A stretch of 64,000 nt of DNA, taken from Pseudo-nitzschia pungens. Its lineage: Eukaryota > Bacillariophyta > Bacillariophyceae > Bacillariales > Bacillariaceae. The translations under genes and the position numbers were made by a program. The DNA lies in the NCBI GenBank assembly GCA_037355855.1, contig CM074762.1, positions 1,860,001 to 1,924,000 on the forward strand, given 5' to 3'. Of this stretch, positions 56,285 through 64,000 are shown piece by piece. Below the pieces are notes generated by a model. That model saw only the letters and a program-made list of their open reading frames with translations, searched no databases and was not told the origin of the DNA. The first letter of the stretch is position 1. The number at the start of each line of letters is the position of its first letter.

Positions 56285-58147
56285 TCACCTTCTGCAACAA
56301 CCTGATTGTGGTCTCTTTTTTAATCGCCTGACCGCGCCAAACCCCATTACGGAACTCCCACTCGTATCGATTTGGTTGTCAAAAGTCGACACTTTGCTCG
56401 GGTGATACCCGCATTCTTCATCGTCTTGTTCGTCTTGTTTTCGAGCTTTTCGTTCAACCCGCAAGCGCTTCCTCTGATCCCGGAGTGCCTGTGACACTTT
56501 GTCGTAGAGTTCCTTGGGATCGTCCATGTCTACAAAGAGCCATGTTCGCTTGTCGACTTTGAGGAAACGAAATCCATACTCCGGCGATCGAGCGGTTTCG
56601 ATGATGCTGTGGACGAATTCTTTCATCGAGGAAACGTCGTCCTCGCACCTTGCAATTTTCTCCTCGCGATTGATTTCCATAACCTTGACCATCTGCCGAA
56701 ACTCCAGGTTCGTATGATTGTACTGGGATCTAGTTCCGAGGATGACACAGTTCACGTCTGGACACTCAAGACCAGGCGATGGTAGTGAGGTTTCATATGA
56801 TGTGATTCTTTCGTGTCCTCGTTTCTTTTTCTGGAGTACACTCTGCTGACGTTCTTCCTGGTCTTGATGTGCTTGGTACCATACCTTTCTACTCATCTCA
56901 ATTGCTTTTCGCGCGGCAATAAATTTGCCAATATTCTTGGTTTTGATTTGTCCGCTGGTCGTGATCGGAACGTCGTCCGGAGGTATGCCAAAGGACTTGA
57001 GACTGTAAACACATTCGATCTGTGATCCCCCGTGAAAACGCAAGATTTTACGGTCCTCTTTCCCCAGTAGAAACAAGATCAATGAACTCCCAATTACGTA
57101 AATGAACGTATCGGGACCTGTGTAATGAATCGCCGATGTGCGCAGTGGGCACCCTTCAGAGAACTTGTGTAAAAATTCTCGTTCGTTGAGGCCTCCAAGA
57201 GATTTGTGTCTTGTCATCTGCAATGCCATTCCCGTCTCACCGAATGGTTTCCTTCCAGGATCGATTCGGGGGGATACCAAACTAACGAGCCCCAGCTTTT
57301 GGGTCGTTTCGTCCTCAGAGCAAACGTCATGCAGGTATATGGAAACTCTGTACTTTTCGCGGACGTCAAAAGTCCGGTCTTCGCGTCCCGAAAAGGCAAA
57401 TATTCTTCGTCCAGCGCGATCTCGACTTGGCAGCAACTGCATTTGTCCCTTTTTCAGATACCGGAGTTCTCTTTTGGTCAAATCCTCTAGCATCAATGGG
57501 CGTTTCAGAGCAACATCGCCAAACAACCCATACATCAGGTCGAGGCACCGAAAATATCGCAGAGTAGCTTTTTCGATATCAAAAAAGGATGCTCTCAAGA
57601 ATTTGAGCAAAAACGAGTTACGGCGAATATAGCAAACTTCATCGGATTCACTCTCCTTGTTGATGGCGAACGAAATACCTCGTTTATACGCGGCCTTCGT
57701 GATGGGAGGAACAATGCTGTCACCGTTATCGAGATCTTCGTCAAGAGTTCGGTCGATGTATTCTTTCAAAGACTGTATTTTATTGTCGATAAATGCCGGA
57801 GTTTCTGTGATTGCACGTTTGCTTCGGACGCCGTGTATCTCGTTGGTGATATCTTCTCGCTCTTGAGGATCCATTTCATACAATTCTTTTGCCCAAAGTT
57901 TTTCCATTGATGCTCGTACTGCTAACGATGCCAGATTTTTTGCCTGGTCTGATACGAAATCATCCTTGGTTCCATCCCCCTCCTCGGAACTCGTTCTGCC
58001 ATGATGGTTCATATCGTTGTTGTTCTCGTGGTACTCTTCATCTGACCACCACAGCTTTGCCATTTTTCTCGTTAATTCGTCTACGCCAACCATTTCGTTG
58101 TCCGTTGAATTTCCCTCGCTCTGTTTTGGAGTGTTACTGAACAACAT
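56285..58147 (-). CDS. CRAL-TRIO + DUF6824-type domain protein, intronless paralogue
   Basis: 620 aa from the ATG at 58147 (the frame opens at GTG 25 codons earlier). Same order as the 5818-8023 gene: a variable N-terminus, a helical segment with the shared EIHGVRSKRAI / IHGVSTCAV motif, a CRAL-TRIO core (LLKFLRASFFDIEKATLRYF, LPSRDRAGRRIFAF, FIYVIGSSLILFLLGKED) and FGIPPDDVPITTSGQIKTK. Then comes a DUF6824-like C-terminus (NCVILGTRSQYNHTNLEFRQ, TWLFVDMDDPKELYDKVSQAL). The NDVLxxxGG start of that domain is altered to NCVILGTRS, so this copy is more diverged there. There is no intron where the other copy has one. Lipid binding is inferred from the fold; the cellular role is unknown. Confidence 0.8.
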   Translation of the reverse strand: MLFSNTPKQSEGNSTDNEMVGVDELTRKMAKLWWSDEEYHENNNDMNHHGRTSSEEGDGTKDDFVSDQAKNLASLAVRASMEKLWAKELYEMDPQEREDITNEIHGVRSKRAITETPAFIDNKIQSLKEYIDRTLDEDLDNGDSIVPPITKAAYKRGISFAINKESESDEVCYIRRNSFLLKFLRASFFDIEKATLRYFRCLDLMYGLFGDVALKRPLMLEDLTKRELRYLKKGQMQLLPSRDRAGRRIFAFSGREDRTFDVREKYRVSIYLHDVCSEDETTQKLGLVSLVSPRIDPGRKPFGETGMALQMTRHKSLGGLNEREFLHKFSEGCPLRTSAIHYTGPDTFIYVIGSSLILFLLGKEDRKILRFHGGSQIECVYSLKSFGIPPDDVPITTSGQIKTKNIGKFIAARKAIEMSRKVWYQAHQDQEERQQSVLQKKKRGHERITSYETSLPSPGLECPDVNCVILGTRSQYNHTNLEFRQMVKVMEINREEKIARCEDDVSSMKEFVHSIIETARSPEYGFRFLKVDKRTWLFVDMDDPKELYDKVSQALRDQRKRLRVERKARKQDEQDDEECGYHPSKVSTFDNQIDTSGSSVMGFGAVRRLKKRPQSGCCRR

Positions 58148-58677
58148 CGTTGCATGAAGTGGGATGGCTGTGGTCGCCCGAAGAATAAACGCAATTGATA
58201 TTGGTGTTGATAACTGCCCCACCTACTACTACCCTGGTTTTGTCCTGCTACTCAATCAAACAAGCAGGCTATGTTGATGGTGGCGATAATCGTCACAACA
58301 ACTCTCCAGTAGAATTAGTTACATCGCGCGCAATATCCATTCAATCGTTGTTGACAATAAGCACCAGTATGTGATTATGGATGCCTGGCATCAGCGCACC
58401 TTCTCTGACGATTATGGCGTTCCAGTACCAATAACGAAGTAAGGTTACTGCTATTTGAAAGCAGTGTGCATTGGAAATGATACATCGAAATGAAAAGTTG
58501 CAATTACAATGCTTCGAACAAAGGAATTGTGGAGTACTTCGTATTGAGTCTGCGGGAATTTATCACTTTTCACGAAAGTAGTACAAATATCTGCCAAAAT
58601 GAATGAGTTGCTCTTAAAAATTACTATTGCTCCCCTTACCGTTTCTCCCTAAAAATAAAAAACTCCCGCAGCTGATT

Positions 58678-58780
58678 GCTTCTGAGGGAGCGTTTTTTGC
58701 TTCTACGGGAGCATTTTGAATGCTGAGGGAACGTTCTTAAATGCTGCGGGAATGTTTTTAACTCTACGGGAATGGTTAAG
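58678..58780 (+). repeat. 21-bp tandem repeat, five units
   Basis: Four units of exactly 21 nt and one of 19 nt, sharing CT(G/A)CGGGA(A/G)(C/T)GTTTT: positions 58678, 58699, 58720, 58741 and 58762. Confidence 0.9.
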
Positions 58781-58837
58781 TGTAGTACTACGTAATACTA
58801 CTACTAGTACATTTGAACGCCGCTACTCCAATTTGTT

Positions 58838-58946
58838 TGATAAGCTTGCTCCAGTTTATCTAAGCCTTGATCCAATATATTAAAGCCTGATCCAGTGTAT
58901 TAAATCCTAATACAATTTTTTGATAAGCTGGTCCAGTTTTTTCGAA
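58838..58946 (+). repeat. 20-22-bp tandem repeat (TAAGCcTGaTCCAgT units)
   Basis: Five diverged units around TAAGCTTGCTCCAGTTTATC, TAAGCCTTGATCCAATATA, AAGCCTGATCCAGTGTATTA, AATCCTAATACAATTTTTT and TAAGCTGGTCCAGTTTTTT. Confidence 0.75.
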
Positions 58947-59161
58947 CTTTCCTGCAGCCTGCCGGAATTTTTTTAACACATGTTTTTTGGAGGACCAACT
59001 GTAGGAAAATAATTTCCCGCAGACTCATTACGGTAAATCCTTACGCCTAAAAATTGCACAGAATTATGTTTTCATGATTATTATATTTACCAAAAACTTT
59101 TCGTGTGTCAGATACATGGCTCCTGTGTCAGATACATGCGCGTGCGCGCTTTATAAAAGCA

Positions 59162-59220
59162 GTAATCAATAAGTTAACTTATTGATACTCCTACAATTAA
59201 TAAGTACACTTATTGATTAC
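59162..59220. repeat. Nested palindromes
   Basis: 59165-59186 is a perfect 22-bp palindrome (ATCAATAAGTT/AACTTATTGAT). 59162-59174 (GTAATCAATAAGT) also pairs perfectly with 59208-59220 (ACTTATTGATTAC), so two alternative cruciforms are possible. Confidence 0.9.
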
Positions 59221-59334
59221 TGTATCAGCGTATAATTAGTACGAGCTAATAGGGACTTCTTATTTCGTACGAAGTAGTGTTTTGATAAGAGACAAGAAGA
59301 AGAACCAAGGGCATGCGCGAGGAGTTCATAGTTA

Positions 59335-59715
59335 GGACACACAAGAAACAAACTATTCACTAGAAACAAACACTGTTTCTACTCCAACTCCACCGGGGGG
59401 GGGGGGCAAACAGCAACAAAAATAACAAACACATACGAAAGGCCGAAACGCAAAGACGACGAACACACAACAACAAAAAGAACAAACACATAAATTTCGA
59501 AACAACAACAACAACAACAACAACAAGAACCACAACAAGTACAGCAGCTAAAAACACCCATTATCCTCAACAAAAACACTCCCTTTTGTCTCCAGCAAGC
59601 AAACCTCCAACAAACAAGAAGGAAACAAGCGACGAAACAAGCAAAGCAAACACCGAAACAAGCAAACGCCGAAACAAGCAAACGCCAAAACGCCGCAACG
59701 CAGAAACGCCGAAAC
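59335..59715 (+). repeat. Left inverted arm of the Crypton-type element
   Basis: Reverse complement of 62101-62452. A stretch starting at 59436 (CGAAAGGCCGAAACGCAAAG) is identical for about 85 bp to its partner, which begins at 62366 on the other strand. Other shared blocks are AAGTACAGCAGCTAAAAACA and TTTGTCTCCAGCAAGCAA. The arm is rich in CAA and GAAACA words and has a G12 run at 59395-59406 not seen in the right arm. Confidence 0.9.
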
Positions 59716-59788
59716 AACACCAAAACACAACGACGAAACAAAACACCAAAACACAACGACGAAACACCGAAACACGAAATCTCCAGCA

Positions 59789-62056
59789 ATGTCTTACACA
59801 AGTGGTTTATTTGCCCAAGCAGCAAGGCAGGTCCAACAGGATGACATCGATGGTGTTCCAGAGAATACAAGACTTGCCTACGCGAGGAAACAAGCAGAAT
59901 TCAAAGAGTACTGTAGAACTGTATTTGCTTTCCTGGATTATCCCGAAACAGTGACAGAGGAAAAGGTGTTTGGCTTTGTTTTCTACCATGCCTATCGTGC
60001 AAGAAGAAAAAGAGGACGCAAGAAGAAAACCGACGCAGTACAACCGATCTTCGACGTCGACGATTTCAACGCCGTCATGGACAAGTACAACAGCAACAGC
60101 AACGAGGATTACGAGGCCAAACTCTACCACGAAAGCGCCGAAGATCCTGTAGGACTTGATGTAGTGAACCACACCTTATGTGCGTGTCTCAGATTGTTGA
60201 AACACCAGCAAAGTCAAAACGCCAATAATCTTACGTCAGAACAGGTTCGATCGGAGAGAGTTAATCAGTTGATGAAGGTTGTGAGTGAAAGAAAAAAAAA
60301 AGTGAAAAAGGCGCGATATGACGAAAAGATAGACCACATGCTGTCACCGTACATGAACGTTCAGAACATCGATCGCATCGAAGATTTCTTGTTTGCAAAG
60401 AATCGCAACAGAGACTATTACCACATTGCTGCGTTGAGGGATCGATACTGTTTCCTTATGACGCATGGTGGTGTGTTGCGAGGTGAGTCGTTATTCAAAT
60501 GCGAACTGTCTGACCTCTGCAATATCCTTAAACTTGACGAAGGCGTCCATCCCTGCCAAATCTTGATCATGCAAATCGCCACGGGGAAAACAAACGGTAA
60601 CAAAACATTGTACGGGCGAGTGATAAGGAATAAAAAGGTTTCCATGTGTCCAGTCGGCGCGTTGGGCTTCTACTTGATGGCACGATTCCACCTAACGGGG
60701 GAGCTTTCAGTGTACGACTTTGGAGAGAACAAATCGTGGTTTGACGTCAAATTACTCACCGACTGTACCAAACCGATGAGCACGAAATCCATCACGGATC
60801 AAGCTTATGCAAAAACCATGAAGAACGCATGCAATACCTTGCAAATCGCGTCCAAGCATTTCGTCCACTTCGGTCGTGGCACAGGTGCGGTTGATTTAGA
60901 GTTGAAAGAGGTTGATCCACAGTACATTAAGATGCTCGGAAATTGGAATCTTAATGTACGAGAGGATCGATATTCCGCTAAGCTACCGTTGAAGGCGATG
61001 CGAGCGATGGCTGGTCATTCGCAAGACAGAGGTGGTTTCTACTTGCCACGAAGTACGCTGGACCCACCGCAAGAGCTTCGAGATCAAGTTTTTCCATTCC
61101 TCGAGAACGCAATCAAGACAGTTGATGGGAAACCGGAGCGAACAACAGCCAGAGCATTCTTCGACCTTCTACTCAATTTACAGTGTGTCGTACTGCAGGA
61201 TGCTGCCATGTTACTCCACAAGGGTAGGAATCATAAGGTCTTCTCCTTGCCCGTTTTCAGAACGCAGTTGTTCAAGGATTATCAAGATGCACTCGTGGCC
61301 AAGGTGATGGTCGTCGAAACAAGATCTGGCTCGCAAACTATGTCGATCGAACGCAGTATGGATGTTGCTCTTCCAGGATTTCGTGACCGGTTGCACAACA
61401 TTCATTCCGAAATCTGTAATTTGTCAAGGGACTATCAACAAGGCGTTCAACGTTTAGAGCATTCAGTTACTGAAATCAGAGCTCAGCAGGATACGAGGAC
61501 CAATGAAATCATCGATTTTATGCAGCACATGTTTAGGCACCCACTCATACAACAAGTCGTCGCAGCACCAGCAACAGCAACAGCAACAGCAGGAGTCGAC
61601 GCGGGAACGAGCGCGACGAGGACTCGTGGTACCCTCGTCGTGGAAAAAAGGAAAACATTGTTCCGTAATCACGCGTCCGTTTCGTCGATGTGGAATGAGT
61701 GGTTTGGGCTTGGCGAGTTCGAAGACGGGGACTTTCCTGGTGGGATTGAAGAGCTTGAGAAGAAGACTCGTAACAAATGGCGAAAGCATTACAACGCTGC
61801 TGACCAGAAGCAATTCTCAAGACTCAAATACATAATGGAGTTTGTGAAGGGGCGAGTTGCTGCCGGGGAATCATTGGATGCAGTGCTGAAAGAAGGGGAT
61901 CAGTTCATGGCAACCACCAATAAGAAGACTCTTTCAACGCTCCACAAACATCTCGTAAAGACTAAGTCGTTAAGTCCCCAGGTATCGGCAAGGGTGGCAA
62001 GGCCAGCAGCTGCACGCCCGGTGCAACACACCAACCAAATTCTTCAAACAATTTAA
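59789..62056 (+). CDS. Crypton-type tyrosine recombinase with GCR1_C-like DNA-binding domain
   Basis: 755 aa starting at ATG 59789. The recombinase core shows the catalytic set: Arg231 in THGGVLRGES, a beta-hairpin Lys (K267, IATGKTNG), HxxR (His360, Arg363 in HFGRGTGA), Trp386 in MLGNWN and the nucleophile Tyr395 in REDRYSAKLP. The N-terminal ~170 residues with TRLAYARKQAEFKEYC match the core-binding part of Crypton/Ndc10-like recombinases. The C-terminal ~130 residues (VSSMWNEWFG, KWRKHY) look like the GCR1_C DNA-binding domain found in Cryptons. A Gln/Ala/Thr-rich linker joins the two. The frame is intact with no missing catalytic residue, so the element may still be active. It lies inside the two inverted arms. 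Confidence 0.9.
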   Translation: MSYTSGLFAQAARQVQQDDIDGVPENTRLAYARKQAEFKEYCRTVFAFLDYPETVTEEKVFGFVFYHAYRARRKRGRKKKTDAVQPIFDVDDFNAVMDKYNSNSNEDYEAKLYHESAEDPVGLDVVNHTLCACLRLLKHQQSQNANNLTSEQVRSERVNQLMKVVSERKKKVKKARYDEKIDHMLSPYMNVQNIDRIEDFLFAKNRNRDYYHIAALRDRYCFLMTHGGVLRGESLFKCELSDLCNILKLDEGVHPCQILIMQIATGKTNGNKTLYGRVIRNKKVSMCPVGALGFYLMARFHLTGELSVYDFGENKSWFDVKLLTDCTKPMSTKSITDQAYAKTMKNACNTLQIASKHFVHFGRGTGAVDLELKEVDPQYIKMLGNWNLNVREDRYSAKLPLKAMRAMAGHSQDRGGFYLPRSTLDPPQELRDQVFPFLENAIKTVDGKPERTTARAFFDLLLNLQCVVLQDAAMLLHKGRNHKVFSLPVFRTQLFKDYQDALVAKVMVVETRSGSQTMSIERSMDVALPGFRDRLHNIHSEICNLSRDYQQGVQRLEHSVTEIRAQQDTRTNEIIDFMQHMFRHPLIQQVVAAPATATATAGVDAGTSATRTRGTLVVEKRKTLFRNHASVSSMWNEWFGLGEFEDGDFPGGIEELEKKTRNKWRKHYNAADQKQFSRLKYIMEFVKGRVAAGESLDAVLKEGDQFMATTNKKTLSTLHKHLVKTKSLSPQVSARVARPAAARPVQHTNQILQTI

Positions 62057-62100
62057 CATAGTTCAAAGTTCAGCGTTTTTGCGTTTCGTTTCTGCATTTC

Positions 62101-62452
62101 GTTTCGGCGTTTCTGCGTTGCGGCGTTTCGGCGTTTGCTTTGCTTGTTTCGGTGTTTGCTTGTTTCGTTGCTTGTTTCCTTCTTGTTTGTTGGAGGATTG
62201 CTTGCTGGAGACAAAGGGGAGTGTTTTGTTGAGGGTAATGGGTGTTTTTAGCTGCTGTACTTGTTGTGGTTCTTGTTGTGGTTGTTGTTGTTGTTGTTGT
62301 TTCGAAATTTATGTGTTTGTTCTTTTTGTTGTTGTGTGTTCGTCGTCTTTGCGTTTCGGCCTTTCGAATCGAAATTTATGTGTTTCTTTTTAAACAGTGT
62401 TTGTTTCTTACTACATATGGAGTTGTTTGTTTCTTAATTTGTTTCTGTGTCA
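62101..62452 (-). repeat. Right inverted arm of the Crypton-type element
   Basis: Mirror copy of 59335-59715, differing by a few substitutions and small gaps (for example CCTCAACAAAACAC against CCTCAACAAAAACAC). Near its outer end the AAATTTCGA block is partly duplicated, unlike the left arm. It begins 45 bp after the recombinase stop codon. Confidence 0.9.
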
Positions 62453-64000
62453 GCAAATTTGTTTCTTTGAAAGTATTCTTCTCATAAGCACCTCGAGGGC
62501 GTGCGATCGCGCGAATTATGGTTGAATTTGATTGGTTAATAATTAATCTCAAGCACTTACGATATTGTGTCAGAGAAAGGGATCGTAAGGATTAAAAGTG
62601 CACGCAAATCGTTAAGAGAGGTGTCAGATACTGTTTAGATATACCAATAATAATCTCTTATTATTTTTAACGTGCATCAGGTAAGTTATGCAATACAATG
62701 GTGACGATACGTGTACGAAGAGAGAATCATTTTAAATATCGAAACAATAGCAAACTAGGTGTCGTGGTATTGAATACGGCAGGAACATTAATTATCGTTG
62801 TCCCATGAGACCCAGAATAGATATTACGAAGAACAGGTAAGTTACTGATACTCGTACGAGAACGTAAGGTACAGCGCAATTCCAATCGCCAGCATCCCTT
62901 GCCTCAAATACAGATACCGATTCGTTGCAAGGACCACGGGTAACCTTACCTGGTAGTACTAGTATTCAATAATTACCCGTGGAAGGAACATCAACTTCAG
63001 TGCCATGTCTTATGAGGAAGAGACCCAGAATAGATAACCTTACTGTGCAATTTCCGCTACCAGCATCCCCTGCCTCAAAAGTAAGGCTACCGATTCGCCA
63101 CATCATCTTGTAGCTAATTATGACTCGGATAATCCTACCGTACATCATTCATGTTGTGGACAGTTTGGTTCTGGGTGTCTCGCTGGATAGAAGAATAAGA
63201 AGCATGACAGCAGTGTTATAGAAACTTCCATTCAGAAATCGTTACGAGAAGAATCAAAGGGTATCCTGAGATGTAGAAGGAGCTTGAACTGTGGTGTCAG
63301 AACATAGACTCAACAAAGTTCTTTCCAATAGGCAGAAACAAAAAAATCATGTAGTTGCATTGTATCATGAATATCAGCAACTACTGTAGTACTATGATTG
63401 TACTAGTAAATCACACGATGAAAGCATCAGTTACAGACGAGGAATCTCTACCATCAGCAGCTGACCCAAAATTCTACATTCCACAGTACGAAGTTCTGAA
63501 AGAAAAGTGGGTCAGCTCATAGTAGGAGTTCCGTACTAGTGCGTGAGAATGAAATATTCAAGAACGAGATGAAATATATAGAAGTAATAATCAATAACAA
63601 CATTGATCTCATCTGAATTTTGTGCGACAGAAGGTTTTTTATTTCACCTACCTTCCTGACCATCCCAAAAGTGTTTTCTATCGTTCCCAATTCAATTGGA
63701 AGACCGTTGTGGTCGAACAATGACGGATGGCCACACCCGGCTCGCAATGGGGCGACCATGTTCGTGTCGGTTGCGCTATCGTGGATTGATCGAACGAGTC
63801 AGTCAGTCAGTTCCAATCGCGAATGTTGAACTTGGCACCCTCCAAAGACACCCAACCGGAAAGTGCGCGATCCTACCGCAGAGTATCTGTCGGGATGTAC
63901 CGGTACGAGGTAAACCTTACGTCAATGTACGTTGCGTTGTGATTTCGTGTCTCTACCGTTGAAGAATCGTATCCGCAGTAATCTTACTAGTAGTACGTGC
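62453..64000. other. Gene-free right flank
   Basis: 1.5 kb with no supported gene. It holds a duplicated ~85-110-bp block (62806-62918 and 63018-63100), a 10-bp inverted repeat AGCTGACCCA/TGGGTCAGCT at 63,460-63,518, and several GTAAGGTTA-type motifs. An 80-codon - strand frame (63517-63759) has no recognisable product. Confidence 0.5.
62806..63100 (+). repeat. Duplicated block (two diverged direct copies)
   Basis: Copy 1 at 62806-62918 and copy 2 at 63018-63100 share, in the same order, GAGACCCAGAATAGAT, GCAATT(C)C, CCAGCATCCC(T/C)TGCCTCAAA and TACCGATTCG. Confidence 0.8.

Larger units (their letters stand above)
58148..59334. other. Gene-free interval with 21-bp repeats and palindromes next to the mobile element
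   Basis: Contains two families of ~21-bp tandem repeats (58678-58780 and 58838-58946), a direct repeat GTGTCAGATACATG near 59,105-59,140, and paired palindromes at 59,162-59,220. No coding evidence. Confidence 0.55.
59335..62452 (+). mobile_element. Crypton-type tyrosine-recombinase element with long inverted repeats
   Basis: About 3.1 kb. A recombinase gene (59789-62056) lies between two inverted arms, 59335-59715 and 62101-62452. No reverse transcriptase, RNase H or DDE transposase is present, which excludes DIRS/Ngaro retroelements and ordinary TIR transposons. Cryptons are DNA elements that move by a tyrosine recombinase and are described as lacking terminal inverted repeats. The arms are therefore unusual. 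Exact ends and any target duplication cannot be set from one copy; the outermost shared motif is GACACA(C)A...GAAACAAAC. Confidence 0.75.

Noticed and set aside
59335..62452. DIRS/Ngaro-type retroelement
   Set aside because: Those also encode reverse transcriptase and RNase H. Only the recombinase is present between the arms.
63517..63759. 80-codon - strand frame starting at an ATG and containing a GTAGGT donor-like site
   Set aside because: It could be a first exon, but no second exon or family can be recognised.

Overview
This is nuclear DNA of a stramenopile, most likely a diatom. The genes carry short GT-AG introns (about 100-160 nt). The two CRAL-TRIO genes fused to a DUF6824-type domain are a diatom-style architecture, and so is the giant one-pass membrane protein with a short leucine-rich-repeat ectodomain and a Cys-rich cap. 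One protein has a twin-arginine thylakoid-type leader behind a transit-like N-terminus. The species cannot be fixed from the window alone.

Layout. 0-13 kb: an AlkB-like dioxygenase (+), a Sec14/CRAL-TRIO lipid-transfer protein with a MGNACC acylation motif (-), a CRAL-TRIO + DUF6824 protein with one intron (-) and an F-box/Kelch protein with two introns (-). 13.9-28.3 kb: a sodium:solute symporter (+), a PTAR1-like prenyltransferase alpha-repeat protein (+), a patatin-like lipase (-), an ARL6IP4/SRp25 splicing-factor homologue whose frame is cut by a single TAG (+), a plastid-type protein with a degenerate histidine-phosphatase domain (-) and the exosome subunit Rrp4 (+). 29.2-48.2 kb: one giant gene (-) of about 6,300 codons. 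49.6-58.1 kb: CAND1 (-) and a second CRAL-TRIO + DUF6824 gene (-). 59.3-62.5 kb: a Crypton-type tyrosine-recombinase element.

Two things stand out. First, the giant gene changes reading frame 24 times, and every change is +1, so the frame cycles in the same direction exactly eight times. The protein repeats continue across each break. Where a break lies in a repeat it can be compared with sister copies, and it then looks like one extra base. No other gene in the window shows this. It could be programmed +1 frameshifting, transcript correction, gene decay, or insertion-type sequencing error, and RNA and short-read data would separate these. Second, the Crypton-type recombinase gene sits between long (about 350-380 bp), nearly identical inverted repeats, although Cryptons are described as lacking terminal inverted repeats.

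The genes do not form one pathway. Themes that recur are lipid handling (three CRAL-TRIO proteins, a patatin), ubiquitin-ligase control (F-box/Kelch, CAND1) and RNA processing (Rrp4, ARL6IP4). Intergenic DNA is dense in short motifs of the GTAAGGTTAC / GTACGAGTAC / ACCGGTAC kind and holds several perfect or near-perfect hairpins and short tandem repeats.
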